64,000 bases of DNA from contig CALUFM010000006.1 in assembly GCA_944319935.1 (NCBI GenBank), positions 62,001 to 126,000 of the forward strand, read 5' to 3'. The DNA is from an uncultured Prevotella sp. GTDB lineage: Bacteria; Bacteroidota; Bacteroidia; Bacteroidales; Bacteroidaceae. The notes beneath the pieces are model-generated. The model was not told the DNA's origin, searched no databases, and saw nothing but the letters and a program-made list of their open reading frames with translations. Both the position numbers and the translations under genes were made by a program. Below are positions 26,140 to 34,137 of the stretch, in pieces (position 1 is the stretch's first letter; the number at the start of each line of letters is the position of its first letter).

Positions 26140-27480
26140 ATGAACTGGCAACAACTTATATCCAACAAACGCCTCGGACAGGAACACCGACACGCGGAAC
26201 GCCACGACGACCGCTCTGAATTCAAGCGCGATTACGACCGCCTCATCTTCTCCGCCCCGTTCAGGCGCATGCAGAACAAGACCCAAGTATTTCCCCTGCC
26301 GGGCAGCGTCTTCGTACACAACCGCCTCACCCACAGCCTCGAAGTGGCCAGCGTGGGCCTATCGTTGGGCAACGACGTGGCCCATGCCATAATGAAGAGC
26401 CGCCCCGAACTGGCCGACACGCTGTTTCCGCAAATCGGAACCATCGTCAGCGCGGCGTGCCTTGCCCACGACATGGGCAACCCCCCGTTCGGACATTCGG
26501 GCGAAAAAGCCATACAGACATTCTTCACCGAGGGCAACGGCCTGTCGCTGAAAGACAAGGTTAGCCCTGAGTTCTGGACTGACATAACCCACTTTGAGGG
26601 CAACGCCAACGCATTCCGCCTGCTGACCCACCGCTTCAAGGGGCGGCGCGACGGCGGTTTCGTCATGACTTACTCCACGCTCGCCTCCATCGTGAAGTAT
26701 CCTTTCGCGTCAACCCTCGCCGAAAAGGGGCACGGCAAGTTCGGCTTTTTCAGCTCAGAGAGCGGCATTTTCAACAAAATAGCCGATGAAATGGGCATAA
26801 TACGCAAGTCTGCCGACGGCCACCCCCTTGAATACGCACGCCATCCGCTGGTGTATCTCGTCGAGGCCGCCGACGACATCTGCTATGAAATAATGGACAT
26901 CGAGGACGCCCATAAGCTGAAAATCGTCTCGTTTGAGGAGACCGAGCGTCTTTTCTTGGATTTCTTCGATGAAAAGGCGCAAAACCACATACGCCAAAGG
27001 ATTATCGACGAAGGCATCACCGACGACAACGAAAAGGTTGTCTACATGCGCGCCTGTGTGATAGGCGCGCTCGAAAGGGCTTGCGCCAACGCCTTTGTTT
27101 GCCATGAGCAGGAAATCCTGGAAGGAAGTCTCAAAGGCGGACTAATCGACAACATGGACGAAAGGCTCGCCAAGGCATACAAGAGATGCGCCGACCTGTC
27201 AAAGCGGAAAATATACAAGAGCAAGCCCGTGCTTGACGTCGAGCTGAGCGGTTTCAGGATAATGGCGACGCTGATGGAGGCCATGACCGACGCGGCGGCC
27301 AACCCCGACCGCTTTTATTCGCGCCAACTCATCAGCCGCGTGAGCAGCCAGTACGACATCGACTCGCCCGACCTTGAGACCCGCCTCATGGCCGTCATCG
27401 ACTATATCAGCGGCATGACCGACGTCTACGCCCTCGACATTTACCAGAAAATCAACGGCATCAGCCTGCCGATTGTGTGA
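26140..27480 (+). CDS. dgt: dGTPase-like deoxynucleotide triphosphohydrolase
   Basis: A 446-residue HD-superfamily enzyme that removes triphosphate from dGTP or other dNTPs. Metal ligands: H65 in NRLTHSLEV, the HD pair at 110-111 in CLAHDMGNPPFGHSGE, and a later Asp in VEAADDICYEIMD. Arg-rich N-terminal YDRLIFSAPFRRMQNKTQVF is the family hallmark. The length is that of the long type. The ATG at 26140 follows an R3 repeat. Divergent dut and nearby ung suggest a local group controlling dNTP pools and uracil in DNA. An R1 terminator follows the stop. Confidence 0.93.
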   Translation: MNWQQLISNKRLGQEHRHAERHDDRSEFKRDYDRLIFSAPFRRMQNKTQVFPLPGSVFVHNRLTHSLEVASVGLSLGNDVAHAIMKSRPELADTLFPQIGTIVSAACLAHDMGNPPFGHSGEKAIQTFFTEGNGLSLKDKVSPEFWTDITHFEGNANAFRLLTHRFKGRRDGGFVMTYSTLASIVKYPFASTLAEKGHGKFGFFSSESGIFNKIADEMGIIRKSADGHPLEYARHPLVYLVEAADDICYEIMDIEDAHKLKIVSFEETERLFLDFFDEKAQNHIRQRIIDEGITDDNEKVVYMRACVIGALERACANAFVCHEQEILEGSLKGGLIDNMDERLAKAYKRCADLSKRKIYKSKPVLDVELSGFRIMATLMEAMTDAAANPDRFYSRQLISRVSSQYDIDSPDLETRLMAVIDYISGMTDVYALDIYQKINGISLPIV

Positions 27481-27535
27481 GCTTGCGGCGTAAAAGACCG
27501 CAAAACGCATTGTAAAAGGGCACGAAACGCAACGC

Positions 27536-27572
27536 AAAAGGCCACCTTTCACACGCTGAAAGGTGGCCTTTT
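27536..27572. terminator. R1 hairpin between dgt and the TonB-type receptor
   Basis: AAAAGGCCACCTTTCA (27536-27551) pairs perfectly with TGAAAGGTGGCCTTTT (27557-27572) over a 5-nt loop. A and T tracts on both sides make it a bidirectional terminator for the convergent genes. It is the best-formed R1 copy. Confidence 0.88.
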
Positions 27573-27588
27573 GTAATTATATTGACTA

Positions 27589-30075
27589 TCAGCGACTTAC
27601 AGGTTTGCCGTCAGATGCTGAATTGAGCGTTGACGACATCACGCCGCTGTAATCAGTCACCGTGTAGCGGCGTTTGTCAAAGATGTTGCGCACCTCGGCC
27701 GACAGGCGCACCTTCTTCATGCGCCATACCACCGAGGCGTCGGCCAGCAGCGTGTTGACCACTTGCGCCGTCTGCAGCTCGTTGCGGTAATGCACGGCTG
27801 ACAGCGAGATGTCAACAGGGCCTACGGTCTGCGTGTAAGAGAGGCGTTGAATCCAGTCAAGCAGCGCATTTTGCCCCATTCCATCGGTAACAACCTCGCT
27901 CAGCGAGAACGTTCCGCGGTAAGTGAACTTGCCGAACTTTGGGGTGAAAACCACCTCCGGCGACGCCGACACGGAGTGTGAACTGTAACCGGTGACCTCA
28001 CCGGCCGACAACTGCTGCCCGTCCGTATACGTGTAGGCAAGCTTCAAACCGGTTTTCAGGTTTACGCTGAAAAAGCCCTTTGCCAGGAATACATTTGCCG
28101 ATGCCGACTGTGAGTGCCAGTCATGCGCCACGCCGCTCAGCAGGTAATCGCCGTCAGAAATGGTCATGTCGGTCATCATGTTACCGTGATAATACCCGTA
28201 AACCATGCTCGCGCTGGCGAATAAACCTTTCACAGGACGCTTGTATTCATAAGTAGCCAAGGCCGTAAACACGCCTTGGCGCGGCATCACTCCGCTGTTC
28301 ACCACGCGCGTGCGGTAATCGCTGCGGTAGTCGCTGACGGCTATGTCGGCCCAGCCTCCTGTCGTCATGTTGTACAAGGCATGGAAAAACCACTCGCCCC
28401 TAACGCCGCTCTTGACGGTGGCCGTCAGCGACGGCGAGGCGTCAAGGTAATGTTCCTTGCGCTCGGCGAAAAGCTGCCATTTCAGCGGCACTGACCACCT
28501 GACCACTACCTTGCCGCGCCCGCATTGCCAATCAGGGGTGGCGTTGACGCTTACAAGGGTGTTGCCGCCGCGCACACGCAGGTGGTCAACGCCGAAGCCG
28601 AAGGCGTAGCGGTGGGTCAGCCGCGGCCGTTCGAGCGTAAGCCGGGCGTAGTTGTCGGTATGATACAATGTGTTTCTCAGCTCCTGCGTGCTGCCGTTGA
28701 CGGCCATTTCCATCGGGGCGTAGCGGAAGTCAAGGTTTGAGTACACCTGCCAAGAGTGCCCGTCGCGGGTGAAAAGGCTGGTGAACGTGTTCGACACCCT
28801 GAGCTGCCGCGTCTTCACACGCTGCGCCACTCCGTCTTGACCGCTGTCGCCGAAACGCGAAAGGCCGTCGGCCATCGAACCTTCAATGAGGAAGTACTCG
28901 TTGCCGTAGCTCTTTTCGGTGTTTGTGTTGTGGGTGAAATCAATGTAAACACGGTCATGCCGTATTGAGGAAATGTCGGTTTCATCAGTCGTAACGGGGC
29001 TGTCGCCGTCAAACCAGTACACCGACGTGTTGCCCGTCTCTTGGTTTTCGTCCGTGTGCAGGTAGCCGGCCGTCAGCCGTTGTTCGCTTCCGCCCTTGGT
29101 CTTGCGCGTCTGCTTGGCCGTGTAGTCCTGCGAACGGTTGAAGCGCACGCGCTCCTTGTCGATGGGCGAGACGACATCCGGCACGGCGAACCATCCCGGA
29201 ACGGCAGCCCCCATGGCGTAAGCCGCGGTGCCGCCCGTGGCCAGCACCTCGTCGTCGGCTGACAAGTCGCGCCCCAAGCGGTCATATTCCGCGCCGTACA
29301 TGCGCTGCAGCTTGCGCCCCACCTGCAAGGCGTCGGCCCGCCCCTGCGGCCTGGTCTTCCCCAGCGGGAAGCCAACCACCAGCTCAGGACGCAACGTCAA
29401 CGCCCACCGGTCGCGGGCTTCGGGGCGCAGGGTTATGTTCATGGCCACGTCGTCGGTGAACACCTTGCCCTGCAAGGCCTTGATGGGCTGGTCATGCTCT
29501 ACCACCTCCGCCCGGTCAACGTCTTTCGCCTTGAGCGTCTCGTTCAGCTTGTTGTAACGCCCGCCGGTGAGGTCAAGCCCCTCGACCGTGAAGCGCGAGA
29601 TGTCTTTCCCGTTGAAACTTATCTTGCCGTTGTCGGCCACGTTGACGCCCGGCAGCTTCTTCAGCACGTCGTTCAGCGAGTTGTCACGCTCGTCGGCGAA
29701 GCGTTTCAGGTCGAACACGGTGGTGTCTTGCTTGCCGTAAGCGGGCGTACCCTTCACCTGAACCTCCTTCAGCACGAACGCGCTCGGCGCAAGCATCACC
29801 CTGACGGGGCGCGAGAGGCTGGCCTCAACGGCCTTTTTCCTGTATCCCATGAACGTCACCTGAAGGCGGTCGCCGGCCTTGGCCTCAACAGAGAACCGAC
29901 CCTTGGCGTCGGTGCGGGTGAAACTTACGGCGCGCCCGCCGCGCAACAGCGTTACGGCGGCGTTGGCGAGAGGCTTCAGCGAGACGGAATCAAGCACCTC
30001 GCCCGTGGCCTTGTCTTGCGCAGCCGACGGCAAACAGAGCATCGCCACGGCCAATAACAGCAGCAATCTCGCCAT
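27589..30075 (-). CDS. TonB-dependent-receptor-like outer-membrane protein
   Basis: 828 residues. Signal peptide (MARLLLLLAVAMLCLPSAAQ), a carboxypeptidase-regulatory-like beta domain (22-105, with GEVLDSVSLKPLANAAVTLL), a plug-like region (about 110-220, with SLNDVLKKLPGVNVADNG and ISRFTVEGLDLTGGRYNKL), then a long beta-barrel. This is the layout of Bacteroidota TonB-linked proteins. The chain ends GKPVSR instead of an aromatic residue, and no TonB box is obvious, so transport by TonB is not certain. It starts 5 bp after the stop of the GLPGLI gene. Such pairs are common in the phylum. The substrate is unknown. Confidence 0.85.
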   Translation of the reverse strand: MARLLLLLAVAMLCLPSAAQDKATGEVLDSVSLKPLANAAVTLLRGGRAVSFTRTDAKGRFSVEAKAGDRLQVTFMGYRKKAVEASLSRPVRVMLAPSAFVLKEVQVKGTPAYGKQDTTVFDLKRFADERDNSLNDVLKKLPGVNVADNGKISFNGKDISRFTVEGLDLTGGRYNKLNETLKAKDVDRAEVVEHDQPIKALQGKVFTDDVAMNITLRPEARDRWALTLRPELVVGFPLGKTRPQGRADALQVGRKLQRMYGAEYDRLGRDLSADDEVLATGGTAAYAMGAAVPGWFAVPDVVSPIDKERVRFNRSQDYTAKQTRKTKGGSEQRLTAGYLHTDENQETGNTSVYWFDGDSPVTTDETDISSIRHDRVYIDFTHNTNTEKSYGNEYFLIEGSMADGLSRFGDSGQDGVAQRVKTRQLRVSNTFTSLFTRDGHSWQVYSNLDFRYAPMEMAVNGSTQELRNTLYHTDNYARLTLERPRLTHRYAFGFGVDHLRVRGGNTLVSVNATPDWQCGRGKVVVRWSVPLKWQLFAERKEHYLDASPSLTATVKSGVRGEWFFHALYNMTTGGWADIAVSDYRSDYRTRVVNSGVMPRQGVFTALATYEYKRPVKGLFASASMVYGYYHGNMMTDMTISDGDYLLSGVAHDWHSQSASANVFLAKGFFSVNLKTGLKLAYTYTDGQQLSAGEVTGYSSHSVSASPEVVFTPKFGKFTYRGTFSLSEVVTDGMGQNALLDWIQRLSYTQTVGPVDISLSAVHYRNELQTAQVVNTLLADASVVWRMKKVRLSAEVRNIFDKRRYTVTDYSGVMSSTLNSASDGKPVSR

Positions 30076-30079
30076 CGCC

Positions 30080-30871
30080 TTACTCTGAAAGTTCTATCAG
30101 ACTGTATTTTATGTTTTTCGGGTCAGGCAACCGGTTGCCGTCGTCATCCTGCAATATCATCTTGGCGTTAGGCTGGTAAAGGCGGTTGTAGCCGAACGGG
30201 TCGGCGTGATACCTCTTATATTGCTCCATCAGTTCATCGAAGGTCACGTCCTCATAGCCCTCGCCCTTGTACTTCATGACGCTGCCCGCCGGGGCTTGGC
30301 GCAACGCCGTGGCATCGAAAACATAGAAGCTGTCGGCATCGTATGCGCGAAGTATTAGACCGGGCAGCCCGCCAAGCTTCCACGGCCCGGCGTCCAAGGG
30401 TATGTCTTCGGCGTACCACGCGCTCCACGTCCTGCCCTTGTATCGCGTCTTGGCGAGGCGGCACTGATAGCCCAACAGGATGGCCGCGCTGTCGGGAACG
30501 AGCTGCCACTCGGGCGTCTTCACGGGTTCGGTGTAGGCACAACAGTTCACGTTGCCCACTTCGTCGATGAACGCGAAGCATCCGTCCTTGGGGTAATTCT
30601 TGTACAGCTCCCAACAGACTTTCCGTGAAAAATACGCCATCCTCTCGCCGCGCTCCCAGCGTATGCTGTTGAGCGAGTCGTCACGAAACGCCGCATAGCT
30701 GTAAAAGCGAGCTGTCTTGTCACCTATTTCGAGGCGCATCGGTTCAGTGTAATGCGCCCAACCTCCAGACATGTTGTCAACAACGGATTTCATATCGTAG
30801 GCCACAACGTAGCGAACCGTGTCGCCGATGGCCTTGCCTTCAAAGTCATCGGCAGCAGCCGAAGCGGCCAC
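30080..30871 (-). CDS. GLPGLI family protein (signal peptide displaced by a frameshift)
   Basis: 263 residues from a GTG, with the family signature GGLPGLI at 167-173 and the usual surroundings (WYAEDIPLDAGPWKLGG, then LRAYDADSFYVFDA). The family (Porph_ging domain) is exported and usually encoded beside a TonB-type receptor, as here. Function is unknown; an outer-membrane or periplasmic partner role is inferred. The GTG reading has no signal peptide. In the other frame an ATG at 30927 begins MKAFF and runs into a stop. One extra T in the six-T run (30913-30918 on the plus strand) would join them into a normal signal. See the neighbouring entry. Confidence 0.85.
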   Translation of the reverse strand: MAASAAADDFEGKAIGDTVRYVVAYDMKSVVDNMSGGWAHYTEPMRLEIGDKTARFYSYAAFRDDSLNSIRWERGERMAYFSRKVCWELYKNYPKDGCFAFIDEVGNVNCCAYTEPVKTPEWQLVPDSAAILLGYQCRLAKTRYKGRTWSAWYAEDIPLDAGPWKLGGLPGLILRAYDADSFYVFDATALRQAPAGSVMKYKGEGYEDVTFDELMEQYKRYHADPFGYNRLYQPNAKMILQDDDGNRLPDPKNIKYSLIELSE

Positions 30872-30933
30872 GCCGCTTCCCGAGAAAGCCGCAACAGCGG
30901 CGATTAATGATGAAAAAATGCTTTCATAGCCAT
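30872..30933 (-). other. Out-of-frame signal-peptide segment of the GLPGLI gene
   Basis: The minus strand from the ATG at 30933 or 30927 reads MAMKAFFHH and stops. With seven instead of six T in the homopolymer it would read MKAFFSSLIAAVAAFSG and on through ASA into the GLPGLI frame, a textbook Sec signal. This is either a sequencing error, a recent mutation or a phase-variable tract. Confidence 0.75.
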
Positions 30934-30953
30934 GTATTGTTTTTTACAAAACG

Positions 30954-30961
30954 CAAAGTTA
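30954..30961 (-). promoter_or_regulatory. -7 box for the GLPGLI/receptor operon
   Basis: Minus strand TAACTTTG, 27 bp before the ATG at 30927. This placement supports translation from the signal-peptide ATG and not from the GTG. Confidence 0.6.
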
Positions 30962-31098
30962 TAAAAACAAACGCACATTAACGGCATGCCGTCAATAAAA
31001 AAGCAGAAGGTTTTACCCCCCCCATTTATATTTTTTAACACAAGAAATGTCAACTCGCACCTCGCCCTCCCGTAACCGTCTGATTATCAACGCCATTA

Positions 31099-31170
31099 TA
31101 AAAGGTCATGTTTTACGATGCAAAACGCGGCCTTTTGCATCGCAATATGCCACCTTTCAGACTGCGTTTT
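31099..31170. repeat. R1-type units in the gap before ung
   Basis: AAAAGGTCATGTTTTACGATG, then CAAAACGCGGCCTTTTGCAT and CACCTTTCAGACTGCG: degenerate R1 arms. The rest of the 30962-31336 gap shows no gene. Confidence 0.6.
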
Positions 31171-31336
31171 GCCGCCGTTGGGAAACCGCACGGCCACCCC
31201 TTGAACATCAACAAGCAGGCATCCAAATAATGGGCGGACTCGCATGCCAGCCTGACAAACGCACGAAAGGAAGCCTGCAACAAAAAAACGGCATCCTAAA
31301 AATCAGCCCGTCCGGTCACAAAGGCCGCAATTTGTT

Positions 31337-31367
31337 TTTGCAATTACAAGAAAAAGGGTTATTTTTG
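31337..31367 (+). promoter_or_regulatory. Promoter of ung
   Basis: TTTG (31337-31340), a 19-bp spacer, TATTTTTG (31360-31367): both boxes and spacing match the Bacteroidota consensus exactly. It lies 24 bp before the ATG at 31392 and fixes that start. Confidence 0.92.
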
Positions 31368-31391
31368 CATGTCGTTAAAATACAGATAGAC

Positions 31392-32054
31392 ATGGACGTG
31401 AAGATAGAAGATAGCTGGAAACGGCACATCGGCGCGGAGTTTGAAAAGCCTTACTTCGCCGCGCTTGCGGCGTTTGTCCGCGACGAGTACCGCCAAGGCA
31501 CGTGTTACCCGCCGGGACGGCTGATATTCAACGCCTTCAACCTGTGCCCGTTTGACAAGGTGAAGGTGGTAATCATCGGCCAAGACCCTTACCACGAGCC
31601 TGGCCAGGCGCAGGGGTTGTGCTTCTCGGTGAACGACGGAGTGCCCTTTCCGCCGTCGCTCGTCAACATATTCAAGGAAATCCAGGCCGACCTCGGCACG
31701 CCCGTACCAGAGAGCGGAAGCCTCGTGCGCTGGGCGGAACAGGGCGTGCTGCTGCTCAACGCCACGCTGACCGTGCGCGCGCATGCCGCCGGCAGCCACC
31801 AGCGGCACGGCTGGGAGGAGTTTACCGACGCCGTAATCCGCGAACTGTCAGCCGCCCGCGAACATCTCGTGTTCATCCTCTGGGGCAGCTACGCGCAGGG
31901 CAAGGCGCAGCTCATAGACGCCTCGCGCCACCTCATACTGCGCTCGGCCCACCCGTCGCCGCTGTCGGCCCACCGCGGCTTCTTCGGCAACCACCACTTC
32001 AGCCTTGCCAACCAATACCTCCAAAAATACGGCATGGAACCGATAAAATGGTGA
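31392..32054 (+). CDS. ung: Uracil-DNA glycosylase
   Basis: A 220-residue family-1 UDG that excises uracil from DNA. Water-activating loop GQDPYHEPGQAQGL (63-76) with catalytic Asp 65. Uracil-binding LLLNATLTVRAHAAGSH near 120-136. The DNA-intercalating loop HPSPLSAHRGFFG carries the catalytic His (about 187). The length is typical. The open frame extends to 31047, but this crosses repeat DNA and the promoter, so the ATG at 31392 (MDVKIEDSWKRHIG) is the start. An R3/R2 composite repeat begins 13 bp after the stop. Its role complements dut nearby. Confidence 0.97.
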   Translation: MDVKIEDSWKRHIGAEFEKPYFAALAAFVRDEYRQGTCYPPGRLIFNAFNLCPFDKVKVVIIGQDPYHEPGQAQGLCFSVNDGVPFPPSLVNIFKEIQADLGTPVPESGSLVRWAEQGVLLLNATLTVRAHAAGSHQRHGWEEFTDAVIRELSAAREHLVFILWGSYAQGKAQLIDASRHLILRSAHPSPLSAHRGFFGNHHFSLANQYLQKYGMEPIKW

Positions 32055-32066
32055 AAATCCTTTTTC

Positions 32067-32348
32067 AATGCATAATTCATAATGCACAATTCATAATTAG
32101 GCATACGCCGTGAGTTGGCGCGCAGCCGATTATGAACATAAGTATCCGCAATCGTCCCATCCGCTATCCCAAGGAGTTTTCATGGCAATACATTTGTCCT
32201 TTAACTCCTTAGCGAACGAAGTGAGCCATAACTCCTTATAACTCCTCTAACTCCTATGGATGGAAGCTCTGCGGACATTCATTTTATGAATTATGCATTG
32301 TGCATTATGAATTGATAAAATCTTGAGTTATGAATTACGAATTGATAA
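32067..32348. repeat. Composite element: R3 arms around an R2 copy
   Basis: R3 left arm at 32067-32099 (ATAATTCATAATGCACAATT core), an R2 unit at 32191-32255 (CTTTAACTCCTTAGCGAACG and CTCCTCTAACTCCT), R3 right arm at 32284-32313 (ATTATGCATTGTGCATTATG), then a shorter R3 piece at 32325-32348 that contains the start codon of the DUF3109 gene. This looks like one repeat inserted into another. Confidence 0.85.
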
Positions 32349-32926
32349 TACAGGTTGGCGACGTTCTCGTGTCGCCTGATGTCATTACGGAGTATTTTTG
32401 CTGCGACCTTGACGCTTGCAAGGGCGCGTGTTGTGTTGAGGGTGACGCCGGCGCGCCCGTAACTCTCGATGAAATCGGCGAAATAGAGGACTCGCTCGAC
32501 ACCGTATGGCCGCAGATGTCGGCGGCGGCTCAGGCCGTAGTTGACCGCCAAGGGGTGGCCTACAGCGACATTGACGGCGAACTCGTGACGAGCATCGTGG
32601 GCACGAAGGACTGCGTGTTCACCTGCCATGAGGACGGCGTATGCCTTTGTCTGCTGGAAAAGGCGTACCGCAATGGCGAGTCGAAGTTCTGCAAACCCAT
32701 AAGCTGCGCACTCTACCCGGTGCGCGAAAAGCGGCTCGCCGGGGGGCTTACAGGCCTGAACTACCAGAAATGGAGCGTGTGCGCGGCGGCTCGGAAGAAA
32801 GGAAAGGAACTCGGGTTGCACGTCTACGAGTTCCTGAAAGAACCGTTGACGCGCCGCTTCGGGCAGGATTGGTACGACGAATTAACGGCCACCGTCAACG
32901 AGCTTCACCGCAGCGGGCAACTGTAG
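32330..32926 (+). CDS. DUF3109 family cysteine-rich protein
   Basis: 198 residues. The Cys-rich start (FCCDLDACKGACCVEGDAGA; Cys 24, 25, 30, 34, 35) plus CVFTCHEDGVCLCL (about 94-107), CKPISCALYPV (about 123) and a later WSVCA match DUF3109, a Bacteroidota family related in pattern to YkgJ-type CxxxCxxCC metal or Fe-S binding proteins. Function is not known. The first five codons (MNYEL) are R3 repeat DNA. As I remember them, relatives begin near the IIQVGD position, where this gene has ATA codons. A TTG start at codon 5 is an alternative. An R1-like terminator follows. Confidence 0.88.
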   Translation: MNYELIIQVGDVLVSPDVITEYFCCDLDACKGACCVEGDAGAPVTLDEIGEIEDSLDTVWPQMSAAAQAVVDRQGVAYSDIDGELVTSIVGTKDCVFTCHEDGVCLCLLEKAYRNGESKFCKPISCALYPVREKRLAGGLTGLNYQKWSVCAAARKKGKELGLHVYEFLKEPLTRRFGQDWYDELTATVNELHRSGQL

Positions 32927-33010
32927 ACGCCAAACCCCTACGGCCAAACAGAGCCTTTGCGAGGCACAGGACACGGCGAAACGACATACGGAAAAACGCT
33001 GAAAAAACAA

Positions 33011-33049
33011 CGCAAGCCCCCGTTTCACAATGTGAGACGGGGGCTTGCG
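33011..33049. terminator. R1-like hairpin between DUF3109 and glsB
   Basis: CGCAAGCCCCCGTTTCACA and TGTGAGACGGGGGCTTGCG pair with a single mismatch and a 1-nt centre. It has the same TTTCAC/GTGAGA inner frame as other R1 copies but a CCCCC core. It lies between convergent genes. Confidence 0.8.
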
Positions 33050-33086
33050 CATCATCGTGAGGCAACATCCTCACCCATGGGCAACG

Positions 33087-34079
33087 TCATTTCTTCTCTT
33101 TATATATAATGCTGTTCGCCCCTGAGGTTATCTTCAACGCCTCAGGATGCTCCTTGATGAACGAATCAATATGGCGTATGCGCTTCTCTTCAAGTATCTC
33201 GTCAACGGCTATGAGTATGCCCGTCTCCTCCACATCGCCAAAACCGTAATTGATGGCGGTGCCGAACATCTTCATCGTAGGACTCAACCCCATGTACGCA
33301 TTGACAAGCGGCGGGATGTTGTAGCCCAGCTTGCGCACCTCGCGGTTGAGTATCCTGTAGTCCGCCTTGAACGAATCTTCGCAGAAAAGCTGCTCCAATT
33401 CGGCCGTGTCAGTATCTATTTTAAGCGGTTCCATCGGGATGATGAGGTTGTCGGGGTCGTTGAAATGCTTCTTCAGGAAATACAATATCATGTCGCGTCC
33501 CTTGCGTACGTAAGAGGGATACATGGTCATCTTGCCGAACAGATACTTCATGTCAGGGCGAATGACGGTCAACGCCCCGAGGCCGTCCCACAAGTTGTCA
33601 AGGGCGAAAAGGCTCTTCGCCCCCATCTTTGAGCTTTGGTATTCGAGCGAGACAAACGAGCGTCCAAGCTCCACCGTCCAAGGCATGTAGTCGTTCATGA
33701 ACTTCTCCGAGAAGTGGAACATGTGGCTCGTGGCGAGTACGGGCTGGCCGTTGGCGTCAATCTCGGCGTCGCAACCGAACATGTAACGATATCCGCCGAT
33801 GATTTCCTCCTCTTCCGGATTCCACACGATAAGCTGCTTGTAGCAATTCTCGCACGTGTCGAAATCGTCAATGTCAACGCTCTTGCCGCTGCCGCCACCG
33901 GCCTCGCGGAAAGCGATTTCGCGCAGACGCCCGATTTCCTGCATTACATTTGGAGCGTTGTGAGCCGTGACTATGTAGATTTCATTGTGGCTCTTGTTCG
34001 TCATCCTGAGCTGCCTGTCGGGCGTGAGTTCGCTTTTAAGCAGTTGTTTGTCTACCGGCCTTATTATTTCCTGTTCCAT
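33087..34079 (-). CDS. glsB: GlsB-like glycine N-acyltransferase (OlsB/GNAT type)
   Basis: 330 residues with a GNAT-type acyltransferase core: IYIVTAHNAPNVMQEIGRLR, EEIIGGYRYMFG, FSEKFMNDYMPWTVELGRSF and LFGKMTMYPSY are hallmarks of OlsB/hemolysin-like N-acyltransferases. In Bacteroides thetaiotaomicron the equivalent (BT_3459, GlsB, as I recall) acylates glycine to commendamide, the first step of glycine lipid synthesis. Acyl donor is expected to be a 3-hydroxyacyl-ACP. The gene is 58 bp downstream of the partner O-acyltransferase on the same strand, the pairing known for glycine lipids. The exact amino-acid substrate is inferred from homology, not shown here. Confidence 0.82.
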   Translation of the reverse strand: MEQEIIRPVDKQLLKSELTPDRQLRMTNKSHNEIYIVTAHNAPNVMQEIGRLREIAFREAGGGSGKSVDIDDFDTCENCYKQLIVWNPEEEEIIGGYRYMFGCDAEIDANGQPVLATSHMFHFSEKFMNDYMPWTVELGRSFVSLEYQSSKMGAKSLFALDNLWDGLGALTVIRPDMKYLFGKMTMYPSYVRKGRDMILYFLKKHFNDPDNLIIPMEPLKIDTDTAELEQLFCEDSFKADYRILNREVRKLGYNIPPLVNAYMGLSPTMKMFGTAINYGFGDVEETGILIAVDEILEEKRIRHIDSFIKEHPEALKITSGANSIIYKEKK

Positions 34080-34137
34080 CTTTGAGAAAAAATTGTATGT
34101 CGTTGTTGATATGCCGTTTGTCAGAACGGCTATTGCG

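Noticed and set aside
31047..31391. N-terminal extension of uracil-DNA glycosylase by 115 residues
   Set aside because: It contains R1 repeats and the exact-consensus promoter at 31337-31367, so it is not translated.
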